A stretch of 64,000 nt of DNA from Hygrophila difformis (taxonomy: Eukaryota; Streptophyta; Magnoliopsida; Lamiales; Acanthaceae). Shown piece after piece: positions 1 through 10,642 of this stretch; the stretch's first letter is position 1; every line of letters begins with the position of its first letter. The notes under the pieces were generated by a model that made no database searches, was not told the origin of the DNA, and saw only the letters and a program-made list of their open reading frames with translations. The position numbers were made by a program, and so were the translations under genes. The stretch is taken from positions 15,688,068 to 15,752,067 of the forward strand of contig JAOANR010000014.1 in the NCBI GenBank assembly GCA_030278955.1. Direction: 5' to 3'.

Positions 1-189
1 TTTAAAATAGAGATTTCCCCAAATATTCCCATGTATGCATATGACGATGCATATTCTTCGTACTCTGTAAGAAAAAGGAGATATATGGTTTGGGTCAGCA
101 AAAACGCGCTGAGTAAGCTAACACATAGCATGGGTTAGGGGTTTCAAAGCCTTTAGTTAAATTTTATAAAAAGATTTCTTGCTCAACAA

Positions 190-360
190 TGTTTAGGTTA
201 GCCGGCAATCCGGCGGCCGCAGCCAATTTCATAAAATCTAAACTTTTTAATATATTCCCGTTACACCATCATCTCAACAATATATCAGATAGCCGGTGAT
301 CCGGCGGCCGCAGCCAATATCGATAGTAACAGTTAGCCGGTGATCCGGCGGCCTCAGCCA
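190..360. repeat. GC-rich LTR subrepeat (three units)
   Basis: Three imperfect units carry a common core of AGCCGG(T/C)(G/A)ATCCGGCGGCC followed by AGCCAAT. The same repeat occurs inverted near 48690-48755 and 52590-52655. It contains short dyads (GCCGG/CCGGC) and is part of the LTR, not a gene. Confidence 0.7.
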
Positions 361-475
361 ATTTCAAAGATATCATTTCTCAAAATACTTTTCGTTTCTT
401 TTATAGTTCCATTCACCAGGGCTATTGTGACCGCAATCCTCATAACCAATATTTTTCTCAGGAAATCATACCATC

Positions 476-606
476 GCCCTTGGGGAATCTAACCCGCAAG
501 AACTCAATACATCCTGGGGAATCTAACCCGCAGGAAAACATACAATCGCCCTTGGGGAATCTAACCCGCAAGAACTCAAATATATCATAGGGAATCAAAC
601 CCGCAT
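476..606. repeat. LTR tandem subrepeat with GGGAATCTAACCCGCA core
   Basis: Four units with a shared GGGAATC(T/A)AACCCGCA core lie within 130 bp. The related LTR at 48390-48600 has one unit more than its partner at 52330-52500, so the array changes copy number by slippage or unequal exchange. Confidence 0.7.
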
Positions 607-2467
607 GAATCATATTGATAATATCAAACTTGGTCACAAGTCCCCAATGTTTCAAAAGAATTCTTTTAAAGAAAATGTTTTTATTTGGTGTAACGGGATT
701 TTTCAAAAATATAGCTTTATCGTAATTCCAACGTCTCGATTGTTGTTTAAAAGATTTCAAAAATCGATCGATATCACAGTTTGCGCCTTTTTGGTTTAAA
801 AATCTATTTCTTAGGCGATTGATCTGAAATTTGTACAGTAGCTCAAAAACATCCCAATGAACAACTTTCGTGTTTTAAGTTTTTCGGAAAAACGATGGGA
901 AACATGTCAAAAATCGAGTTTTCTACAGAAATAGTATGCTGTCAGGATTCAGGTTTGACATCTTTCAAAGATTTGACTTTTTGACATATCAAATGGACTT
1001 CAAAAATTCTGAAATTTTACAGACACATACTAGACATGATTTTCAACAACTTTTATTTAGATCACATAGATTGGTTCGGGCTAGAAGTGATAGGAATAAG
1101 CTCATCAAGATCGGTTATGAAATCTGTCATCCTTTGACAATTCTTAAAAACGCAGAATATGTCCGATACGATTTGGGGTATCAAAACTTGATGAAAATTT
1201 CTGAAATTTTTACACAATATAGCTTATGATCTTTGGATCAAAATCTTAGTTTTGAGTTTTCAGGTTTGAACACTCGAAGTAATAGAAATATGCTCATCAA
1301 GTTCGGTTAAGAAATCTGTCAAGGTTCTTGACATTGGTACTAACGCAGATCGGATCGGCTCAGATTCGGAGGCTCAAATCTCAACGAAAAATTCTAAAAA
1401 CTTACAGTAATGTTCTAAACTCATAGATCTACAACTTTCATGTTCAACACCAATCCTAGATCGGCCTAGATCCATGGTCAAAATAACCAACAAGATTGAG
1501 AGTGAAATCTGCCAAAGTTCTAAGATTCAGATTTAATACTCTTCGGTTTTGGGTTGGTTTCAGGTTTCAAAACATCATGAAAAATTCTAAGATTTTTACA
1601 GAAGCTAAACCAAAGTCTTAGGAACACTTTTCATGTTTTGAGTTTTATTGTTTGAGCAGCTTTAGAGGTTCGAAAAATTCATACGAAAACGCTGCGCCGG
1701 GGGTTTTTCTTGTTGACAGATTTTAGAGTTTTTAAAACTCTATGTTTGGTTGCATTTTAAGTCACCCAAAACCATAGTAAGGTTAACTTACAAAGATTGT
1801 GTTCTTGAGTCGTCCAAACACCTACGAACGGATCTACGAAACGCAAAGTTCCCGACTTTGGCCACGAACGTATTTGCAATCAACGATTCAAGAGTTAGAT
1901 TGGGGATTTGAGAGGAAAAACGAGATTGAGAACCTAAGATACTACTTACCAAAGATCTAAGCACTGTGATCCTTGATCTACACACTTCCTTGGTCGGATT
2001 TGGTTGCCGGAAAGTTGCCGGAAGTTCGCCGGAAGTTCGCCGGAAAGTATTTTGGCTTTGGGAGAGTTTTGGGAGTGTTTTTGGGTGAAGAAATGAAGTA
2101 GATGGGTGATAATGGGGTGTTGGGGGTGTATTTTTGGCATTAAAGGGACAAAAATCCGACAAGGGATCGGCTGCTACAGTACCCGCACGTGCTACAGTAC
2201 TGCTACAGTACTGCTACAGTAGACACGTGCTACAGTAACTTTTAATTTTTTTTTTTTTTTTTTTTTTAATATTAAGATTCCTTCTCTACAAAAATAAAAA
2301 TCATAATGTGGGAATTATCCGTGATTGTTGGGACAATTCGATAAACTCGTTTCGAGTTGTTATCTTCCGATAAATAATAAATTCCGCTCTCTCGGAATTA
2401 TTTCGGTTTTAATAATTTAAATCCAATTCTTTATTTTTGGATTTAAATTTTCGATGGCGATTTCTCG

Positions 2468-2548
2468 GGTATTACAATCTACCATCCTTAAGAATCAACT
2501 TCGTCCCCGAAGTTGCGCGACTTATTGATCGATTGATTGATTGCGATT
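2468..2548 (-). other. Displaced retroelement 3' end (coding tail, PPT-like run, LTR start) inside the LTR
   Basis: Read on the minus strand this segment matches the 3' end of the 249-bp extension in the other long LTRs (about 46122-46208): a short frame ending in a stop, a purine-rich run and TTGTAATACC. Here it replaces about 45 bp found at the matching place in the other copies (46475-46520). The left junction falls in shared ATGATACA and the right one in shared ACCC, which fits template switching during reverse transcription or gene conversion. Confidence 0.6.
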
Positions 2549-2818
2549 GTATCATTAAATTTCTTCCGACTTCACGGGTTCTTGGAATTAAAATTCTTTT
2601 CCTTCTTGAATTTAATTCCAATTATCTTGACTCAATTCATGGAATGTCTTCGGGCTTCCTTTCCCTCTTTTATTCCATTTTGAATTTAAATCTATCGGCG
2701 TTTCATATCCGAGCAATAATTTATTGTGATAAATTATTTTCTTCTTCTCGGAGATATTTCGACATTGATCGGAATAAATTTTATTCCTTTGGACGATGAT
2801 AAAAATCTGGGGTATTAC

Positions 2819-4345
2819 ACAGGAACACCTTTGTCGCGGAAGCCCTTTGTCGCGATGGCATGTTCCGCGACAAAGGAGGGTTCCGCGACCAAGCAGCCCA
2901 GATGAAGAAGGAGACCAGCCAAAGCCCTTTGTCGCGGAAGCCCTTTGTCGCGATGGCATGTTCCGCGACAAAGGCATGCTCCGCGACCAAGACACCCAAT
3001 CAGAGACACCAGACCCAGTCGAGAAGCTTTACCACATGCAGTGTGTTCCGCGACCAAACTTGATGCTCCGAGACAAAGCTGTGATGTGTGTGATGTCTTA
3101 AGACACAATGGGCTAGAATCAAGGCCCATGGGCTTAGGGTTACACTTCTATAAATATGAGGTGTTTCCCATGAGCTAGGGGTCGAATAGTTGGAATTTTG
3201 CTGATTAGAGCTCTCTTGAAGGCAAGCAGTAGGAGTTCTCTCTTAGGTAGTGTAGTTTAGATTTATTTTCATGTATTATTTAATTTTTGCTCTTAGTTTA
3301 GTTTAGTTTAGTGTTTTTACTGTTCACAGTTATCTAGATAGCCACTTTTATACCATGTTTTGGTTTCTAAACTCTTGTTTTAGGGTTTGTAATACCCAAA
3401 TCATGGGTATTAACAACACCCCTTCAATAATATGGGAAAACATTCACCATTTGTGTCCCAAATCATGAAATGGGTCTCACACCCCATGGATTTATGCTTT
3501 CTTTTTCATTTTGGGGTCACTTGACCCCCATTATGCTATTTTTATGTTTACTGTTTGCATTTTATGGATGATGCTATGTATTTGAGTGTGGTCAACCCTA
3601 GATTAGGACTCTTGCTTTATTTTTAAAATTCTGTCCAGTTTTGTTTAAGCATGTTCTTCCTTATTTTGAATGTTTCTTGTTTGTTTTTAGCTTAGAATAC
3701 CTTTTTGATCTGAAATAGGGTGAGATCACGCTGTTTGCATGCCACTGTTCATTTCTGCTTTTTCTTACTTTTGTCCTAAACCACCTTGGTCGCCAACCGC
3801 TTTTTGTCGCGGAACCACGTTCCGCGACAAAATGGTCGTTCCGCGACAAAGGTGTCTAAAGACACTTGTCTTCATAATTTAAAACCCTTTGTCGCGGAAC
3901 ACCTTGTCGCGGAACCACGTTCCGCGACAAAACTTTCCATGCATAGCGACAAAGGAGCCAAACTCTTGCATTTTGTCTGCATGGCTTTTTGTCGCGGAAT
4001 CATCTTGTCGCGGAACCACGTTCCGCGACAAAATCTCATTCTGAGACAGAAAAATTATGCCATGTTCCTTATTCTTTGAACACTTTGTCGCGGAACACTT
4101 TGTCGCGGAACCACGTTCCACGACAAAACTTTCAATGCATAGCGACAAAGGTCCAAATGCTTTAAGAATTTTCTGAAAACTCTTTGTCTCGGAACACCTT
4201 GTCGCGGAACCACGTTCCGCGACAAAATCTTGCTTAGCGACAAAGAAGCGTTATGCTGCCAAAAATTCTAAAAACTTGTCGGGATACCCATGTCGCGGAC
4301 CTCGGTCCGCGACAAAATTTATGATATCGCGACAAAGATTCCCTT
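2819..4345. repeat. Array of TTTGTCGCGGAAC palindromes at about 100-bp spacing
   Basis: The core is a near-perfect 29-bp palindrome with arms TTTGTCGCGGAAC and GTTCCGCGACAAA around CAC. Copies start near 3803, 3903, 4004, 4099, 4199 and 4290, about 100 bp apart. Two variants with a longer centre sit at 2843 and 2941, and half sites lie between. Each unit also carries single arms such as TTGTCGCGGAACA and a following GCGACAAAG. The pattern fits decayed tandem units within a retroelement LTR or untranslated region. No protein is supported; the frames seen here are by-products of the repeat. Confidence 0.8.
3063..3790 (+). other. Possible retroelement promoter and leader between the two palindrome blocks
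   Basis: CTATAAATATGAG near 3150 resembles a plant TATA box. It is followed by T-rich sequence with repeated TTTAG units near 3295-3315. The arrangement resembles the U3-R part of an LTR, but I cannot find the two matching LTR ends, so this is only a suggestion. Confidence 0.3.
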
Positions 4346-6680
4346 CCCTCTATTTGATCTCAAACAATCTTCATTTTCTTCCTATATTATATTGCAACAC
4401 TCACATCATAACCCCACGGGTTAAGGTGTAACAATCTGGAATTGCAATATAGGGTGTTATGCTGCCCAAATTTTGATTCTCCATTTTCATCACTTAACTG
4501 ATTGAACCCTTGACTCATTAACGATTAAAGATTGAGATTAGCAATAATCAAACATCAATGATCATCATGATTAAAGGACCTTTGTTCAATTGCCAGTAAA
4601 ATACTCCTCTATAAACAAAATTTTGATGACTTAAACAGATAATTCGGACTGTAATTAATTATGGTAGGAAGGATTATTTAAGACCATCAATTGTGGACCC
4701 AATCCACAACCTTGCATGAGAAACCAATGTCTCTCATACAAGGAATCCTCTTTTATTTCTTATTAATTTTGTCTTTGCGTGTTGTGTGGAACAATTAGTA
4801 AAGAATACATCAGACTAATGTTGGCGGGTATTCCCTCATGGATAACTAGCTCGTATTCTGGGTATTAATTACTAAGTGATATTTTGCATGGTCTGGATGA
4901 CTGTCAGTGGAAGCCTTGGCGGTTCGCCCATCCGGGGTTATAATAGCTGCTCGACTGACTCCCATCCAGATACAGTTTTATTTTTCTTATCCTAATTTCC
5001 AAACCCAAATTCCAATCTGTAATGGGAATCAGTTGACATCAGTAAATGCTAATTGATGATCATTATAGAAGGGAAGCATGTAGGTTTTTATCCGAATTCA
5101 CAGACAGTGGAGATCCAACTTGTATTGACACTACCATTATAGGGTTTAAGCTGTCTAAATTCGCTCCATCCGAGTAATTGGGAAATTGGACAGTAGATGT
5201 TTACAGTCCACCTGATTATTCTACCATTACTTTGGTCTCCTGACCACTTCATATCTGTGTTTCACCTTCTGTCTAGACCCGCATCTATATTTTGGGTCAA
5301 TTAATTTTACACTTCCCTATATCTTTATGCATGATAATATTATGTATTATTGTGGTCTGTAATTATTTTGGGATCCTTCCCGTGGACAATAGAAGTCTAG
5401 ATCTTAAACAGATATTGTGTAATAAATTTCCAACAAAAATCTCTTTATAAAATCCGGATCTGAGTAAGGGATAAACTCTTCAGTTATGACTAATTCATAT
5501 TCTGTCAAGGGTTGTATTTTGGGTAATTAGAATCAGATTCAGCGATTAGGTCTCGCCTAGACTGAAAGGGTCTGTGTTTTAACTGAGAGTCTAGTACCTG
5601 CTTAGGGAATGATTTTCAAATCCATTATTTTCCAAAATTGCTGTTTGTTGGAAATCTAAGATTAAATATTACACCGAGATGGGGTCCATTTGGACTCAAA
5701 TACAGTGTAATAAATAATCTTAGAGGAACGTCATCCAGGCCTTGGTTATTTTCTAAGATAGGGTTGAGTTTTCTTTCAACTACTATCCGCTTCTGCCAAA
5801 GCCTATTTTTGAGTCCTGAGTGAGTACATCCGGAACGAACTAAATCATTAGTTCGTTTCATTAGTTCGTATCTCATAATCACCCGGAAGGAAGTGAACAC
5901 ACTGGTGGTTCACCAAGAGCCGGGAATTCTTGATCCATACCCAATCATCTTGACTGGGTGCTGTCTTTTACTACCAGGGTCAGATTTTCAAAACCTCCGA
6001 GTGATAGGTTTTAAATGCTTTCTTTACTGCTTTCTTTTAACCGCTTTCATTAGAGGTCACTCGGTTGTATTGAGAGTTGCGTAACTGCTACTAGGATTGA
6101 CAGTTAAGGGATAGTTTAGGGCTTAATTCGAATCTTTGGGTGTGACATGGGAGAATGATAGTAGTACTTGGCATTTCAATAAATGATATGTTGGGTGTTG
6201 CTTTTCCACCACAGATGAAGTAACACACCCAGCCCAGGGCAGTTACGAATCTGTGGTATCTTAGAATCTGTGGTCTTAAGAACATGTAAACTCATACTGT
6301 AAGTACCTGTCTGTTAAAGGGAAAGCATAATTGAGAGCATGAGAATTAGCTATCTGATAGAATTATCCCAAACAAAGATCTGTGTATAAAAATGGAAGTT
6401 TAATACTGCTATATCTAAATCTTGTCCAATTTTCATTCTTTTCTTCCTGTCCCTTCTGTCTACATTGTGATTCAGCTGCACGGTTGGCACAATGTAATTT
6501 TTCCTTGCTTTCATAGATAATGTTTATCGCATTCTTAGAATAATCTTTACCCGCTTTCTAGAACAGACTTATTCGCTTTGTAGAGTAAATTTAAATGCTT
6601 TTGTAATCAAGTTTAAATTCATGTCAGTAGTTATTAATCACTTTTCAAACCCATTGAACAATACGAATGGAAAATCTAGT
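4346..6680. other. Unassigned repeat-like noncoding sequence
   Basis: No convincing coding frame, RNA gene or LTR boundary is visible. The sequence lies between the palindrome array and a truncated Tat-like element, and some phrases recur (for example TTTTGGGT(C/A)A-type tracts near 5290 and 5517). Old retroelement noncoding sequence is the likeliest origin, but this is inference. Confidence 0.3.
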
Positions 6681-6795
6681 AAAACGACGTGGGCCCTGCT
6701 TCTATCGCACATCCTCCAGTGAACGATCCGGTCTTACTATAAATTACTGCAATTTTTGACATCGTGTGCTTTCGGGCCACAGTTTCATAAACACG

Positions 6796-7245
6796 AGCAA
6801 TAAAAACATGACTACTTATAAATATATCCCTAATCACAACCCCGCCATCATAAATTGGTTTCATTAAATAAAACCTAAACCAGGATCATGATTTTTCAGA
6901 AAATACTCAGGGAGTGGAAATCTGTCAAAAGTTTCATGGCAGGAAATCTTATGGCAAGAATTGATGAGAAGTATCATGGCGCATATGCCGGGGACCCTCA
7001 GTGTGACAGGCTGAAGGTCAACCTATCCCGGCTGTACCATGAGATTTGTCAACAGTATCATGACAGAGAGGACCACAGCGCCATTTGAAATTAAAGCACC
7101 ACACCTGAGTAATAAAAAGACTAATAATCTTGATATATCCCTAAACCCTTTCCCGTGAATCATAACTCTTTTCATTTAATAAAATCTAACCTGGTATATT
7201 TTAGAAAACGCTCGTGCGGGAAATTGTCAAAAGTTTCAAAAGACT
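6796..7245. repeat. Diverged direct repeat about 315 bp apart
   Basis: About 130 bp at 6796-6930 resemble 7111-7245 in the same order. Shared blocks are ATATATCCCTAA, CATTTAATAAAA-like and CTGTCAAAAGTTTC-like. The second copy runs into the broken end of the RNase H frame of the neighbouring Tat-like element, so one repeat arm marks the truncation point. Confidence 0.5.
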
Positions 7246-7509
7246 TAAACACAATTTATTAATCGGCGAGTACCTTAATTCGGCATCCCTAAGGATTCGG
7301 CTTAGATAATAAATCGCCCGATCTCTTCCTTCATCATCCTCTTGAGCCAACAACGCTCCAATAGACTCTTCGGCTGCTGCTATGTACAATTTGAGCGGTC
7401 GACCTAAAACTGGAGGGACCAACACTGGTGGATTCACCAAGGCTTGCTTCAATTGCTCAAAGGCTCTCTGTTGATCACCTCCCCATATGAATTCCTCCTC
7501 TTTCTTCAA
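7240..7509 (-). pseudogene. RNase H domain start, truncated
   Basis: The frame resembles the opening of a Ty3/gypsy RNase H: a W-G-x-x-QQ-x-AF-x-x-LK block, then LYIAAAEESIGALLAQED and an IYYLSR segment. Homology ends at about the RYSPINKLCLSL block, after which unrelated residues follow to a stop. It is out of frame with the upstream RT, so at least one frameshift lies between 7509 and 7534. The catalytic domain is incomplete and not functional here. Confidence 0.75.
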
Positions 7510-7533
7510 CCTTAGTAAGTCGGTTAATGGTTT

Positions 7534-8628
7534 CTACTTTCCGGCCGCATTTGCCAAAAATCGCCTCAAGAAACCGATCTTTCCAAGGAATTTCTGCAGA
7601 CTCTTCTTATCATGTGGAGGCCTGGCCTCTTGGATTGCTCTGGTCTTATTTGCATCGACTTCTATGCCCTTATTGTGTACCAAGAACCCAAGAAAATTTC
7701 CTGCTTGCACTCCAAAAGCACACTTAGCTGGATTCATCTTCACTCCACGTGATCTCATTCTTGTGAACACCCTCCGTAAATCATCCAAGTGGCTTTCCAT
7801 ATCTCTAGAGCTGACCATGACGTCATCGATATAAACTTCAACATATTCGCCTATTAGATCATGAAAAACGTAATTCATGGCCCTTTGATAAGTAGCTCCT
7901 GCATTGTTCAAACCGAATGGCATTACTTCCCATTCGTATATTCCTATGGCTCCCGGGCATCGAAATGCAGTTTTATGAACATCTTCTTCGGCCATAAAAA
8001 TTTGGTTGTATCCGGAATATCCATCCATGAATAACAACATCCCCTGTTTTGCGGCCGAATCAATCAACAAATCAACAATAGGCATCATATACTCATTTTT
8101 AGGAGTGGCTATATTAAGATTTCTGAAATCGATGCAAACTCTCAACTTCCCATTCTTTTTGATTACAGGAACAATATTCGATAACCACTCTACATATTTA
8201 GCTGGCCTCACAAACCCGGCCGCTAACAATTTTTCTATTTCCTCTTTTATTCTAGGAACTATTTCGGGCGCTGCCCTCCTGGCCGGCTGTTTATGCGGCC
8301 TGAACCCTTCTTTGATTGGCAGTGTGTGCTCCACAATCGATCGCTCCAATCCTGGCATCTCTGTATAGTCCCATGCGAAACAATCCTTGAACTCAATTAG
8401 GACCTCCTTGAATCGGCTTGTCATCTGTTGATCTAAATTTGCACTCAATGGGATCTCCCTCGGGTGCTCATCTGTACCAACATTGACCATTTTCAAGGGG
8501 TATTGAGCTTTGAAATCCGGTGTTCGTTTTGGAATTGCATCCATTAAGTCACTCCATCCTGCTTTGTCGTCTGAAATTCCGAGTTCGGCCGATTCGAACT
8601 CGACTGCTTGATTCAGTTGTGCATCCAT
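7534..8628 (-). pseudogene. Reverse transcriptase domain of the Tat-like element
   Basis: A 364-residue open frame carries a gypsy-type RT. Visible motifs are VCIDFRNLN, a DGYSGYNQI block, MPFGLNNAGATYQRAMN and the catalytic YIDD box with its two adjacent aspartates. The tail KFLGKIGFLRRFLAN is the usual RT-RNase H connection. The frame starts at an ATG that overlaps the stop of the protease frame (TAATG on the minus strand), a -1/+1 step that could be original element organisation or decay. Downstream RNase H is in another frame and integrase is missing, so the polyprotein cannot be complete. Confidence 0.85.
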
Positions 8629-9764
8629 TATTTACTTTCTTTTTCGATTGGCCGTTCGTCGGCCTGATATCTAACCTCAAACCCCAAATATTTCCAATCA
8701 CACTCGACCACGTGCGGGTACCGATCCCCTATCACCGCTAGGAATGGTTGTATGGGTTCTTCATATAGCACCGCATCACTTCGGCCGTCTGAGCTGACTG
8801 GAAACGGAGGTTGGTCTCCTTCCACTTCTTCAACTGTGCCATCCTTTTTCCAGAACCACACCTTCTGGTGCAGCGTTGACGGAACTTCGGCATCTACAAC
8901 AAAGAACATGGTCGGAATCGATATTGTTCCGACCGTGACATCCACCAAAATACACCATTCGGCCGCGGTTTGGGCTCCCACAAAACTCAATACTTTCATC
9001 CTTGTAGGGAGTAGATCTTCCTTTGAACGGCCTATCTTTGTCAGTGTAGCTAATGGCATGATATTGACGGTTGCTCCCCCGTCAATAAACATTCTTCTGA
9101 GCGGTCTCCCATTAACCCAACCCTTCACATACAAAGGTCTCACATGTTGAGACATTTTTGCAGTTGGCGGTAGAATCGTACTTGGTTGAGCTTCCGGGAC
9201 AAACGCCTCATAGCCTTCTTTAGCTACTTTCTCAATTTCGGCCTCAGGCCGAAATGCTTCAAGTTTGGCGAAACAGAAATCCACAATGGGCTCTTCATCG
9301 CCAAAATATTCTCCTTCTTTCTGGCAGAAGACCACGGCTGGTTCAGAATCAGACCAGTACTCTTCTTCTGCTGTTGTGGTCACTCCTACCATGTTTGCAC
9401 TAGATCCGAAGCCGAACTTGAACTGTCCGATTGAAGGTGTATCATTATTCAGAACAATACTTGTTTTTGGCTTCCATTCCCTTGTTCGGATTGGCCTAGG
9501 CTTCCACTCTTCTTTTGGTTTCGACTGTTCGTTTTCGATTTTCGGCTGTATTACTTTCGGCCGAAATTCAGTTTTGTTCTTTAGCCGATCCTGTCCTTCT
9601 TTCGGCTTCCTCTCTTCTTTCCCTTTAGACTTTAAACGGGCTGAAAATACTCTATTGAGTATTCTTCCTTCCGAGAACGAGCAATCGTCTGGGAAGTCTT
9701 CTTCCATGTACATCATATCGTATTCCTCTTTCTCAGAAATAGCAGCTGCTTTAAGCCGTTGCAT
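8628..9764 (-). pseudogene. Protease-containing part of the Tat-like polyprotein
   Basis: This 378-residue frame has a charged, low-complexity N-terminal half and an aspartic protease-like segment around residues 225-285. The key block is MFIDGGATVNIMPL, where DGGA stands in the place of the usual D-T/S-G-A active site. A conserved VKGWVNGRPLRR precedes it. The frame ends at a TAA overlapping the RT start. It is separated from the preceding gag piece by a frameshift near 9800. Confidence 0.75.
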
Positions 9765-9824
9765 TCTTCGTTTGAAAGTACGATATGATCCCTTTCCTTT
9801 CGGAACTTTTCTCTCCTCTGCCCT

Positions 9825-10642
9825 TCAGGCTGAATGGTCAAACCGGCGTTGGCCGAAATGCCTTCTTTCTGGAGAATTTTGGACCCATCGGCCTACCTGA
9901 GTATTTGCTGGTGGCCTTCTGAGCTTCTTCATTTCGGGACTGACAACTTCTTCAGGAACTGTGATCTGAATCACAGTTTTCCCATTCTGTTTGTCAACTG
10001 TCAACTTCATCTCTGAATCCCATCCGTTAGTTATGATTTTCAACGTTGGCCTCTCGCTCTTATCTCCGATCTCAATCTCCTGATGTTTCTCCAATTGCTT
10101 GATCCACTCCTTTACCTCATAATTCCCCAATTGGTCAAAAACATCTGTAACTTTATCTTTTCCCTTCGGAGATCCTAATCGTTTCCATACTCCTGACTTC
10201 TGAACCGATGGCCGATCTCCAAGCCGATCGTGGACAGAACTCTTGCTAGATGATGTTTGATCTCCCAATCGGTCATGCACAGATCTATTCTGGTCGGGAT
10301 GCACCATACCATGTTGGCAACAGGGAACGGATTCTTATCGACCGCCATAAGCCTATATGGGAACTTCAACTTCCTATCATCGACATGCTTCTGAATTAGC
10401 TTCCTAAAATGTCCACAAACCGCCGAGGAATGAGTAGCCGATCCATGGAATCTGCACCATCTGGCTTCCAACTGATCCTTGGTGGGTTGTGGATGGTTTC
10501 CTTTAAACTCTAGCAATCCGTTCTTCTGGCAATAATCAAATATTTCGTCCATTTGTGATAAGTCGAAAGAGTAAAACCTTTGAGACTCATCTCCTCCTTC
10601 TTTCTCCTTGCCTCTGGCTGGCCGAAGTGCTGGACAAGTCAT
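9825..10642 (-). pseudogene. Gag-to-protease linker region of the Tat-like element, two frames
   Basis: Two overlapping frames (10175-10642 and 9825-10307) continue the polyprotein. The first contains WCRFHGSATHSSAVCGHF, the W-C-x-F-H...H...C spacer block typical of Tat gag C-termini, which replaces a classical zinc knuckle. The second carries repeated HDRLGD motifs. The overlap implies frameshifts near 10640 (beside a run of seven T on the plus strand) and near 10250. Confidence 0.65.

Larger units (their letters stand above)
1..2818 (-). mobile_element. Long terminal repeat of a chromovirus-type Ty3/gypsy element, partial
   Basis: Read on the minus strand this segment starts TGTAATACCCC at 2818 and is colinear with the long LTRs at 45952-49276 and 49893-53175. 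It shares their CTGTAGCA repeat cluster, the repeats ending in GGGAATC-type boxes and the GC-rich CCGGCGGCC repeats. No open frame of note exists. The left end lies outside the window, so it may be a solo LTR or one LTR of a full element. It lacks the 249-bp 5' extension of the two other copies and is clearly more diverged from them than they are from each other. The coding-like frames inside it are chance. Confidence 0.85.

Noticed and set aside
2612..3178. Several overlapping frames on both strands around 2600-3180
   Set aside because: They arise from the palindromic TTTGTCGCGGAAC repeats and the LTR end. They read open on both strands and share no protein motif.
3661..4243. Frames of 60-97 residues in the palindrome array
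   Set aside because: Translation of repeats (RSATK, SRNHVPRQ type) in several frames; no independent support.
2826..4345. CRISPR-like array
   Set aside because: Units are palindromic with diverged ~70-bp spacers of repeat origin, no leader or cas genes, and the DNA is plant nuclear.
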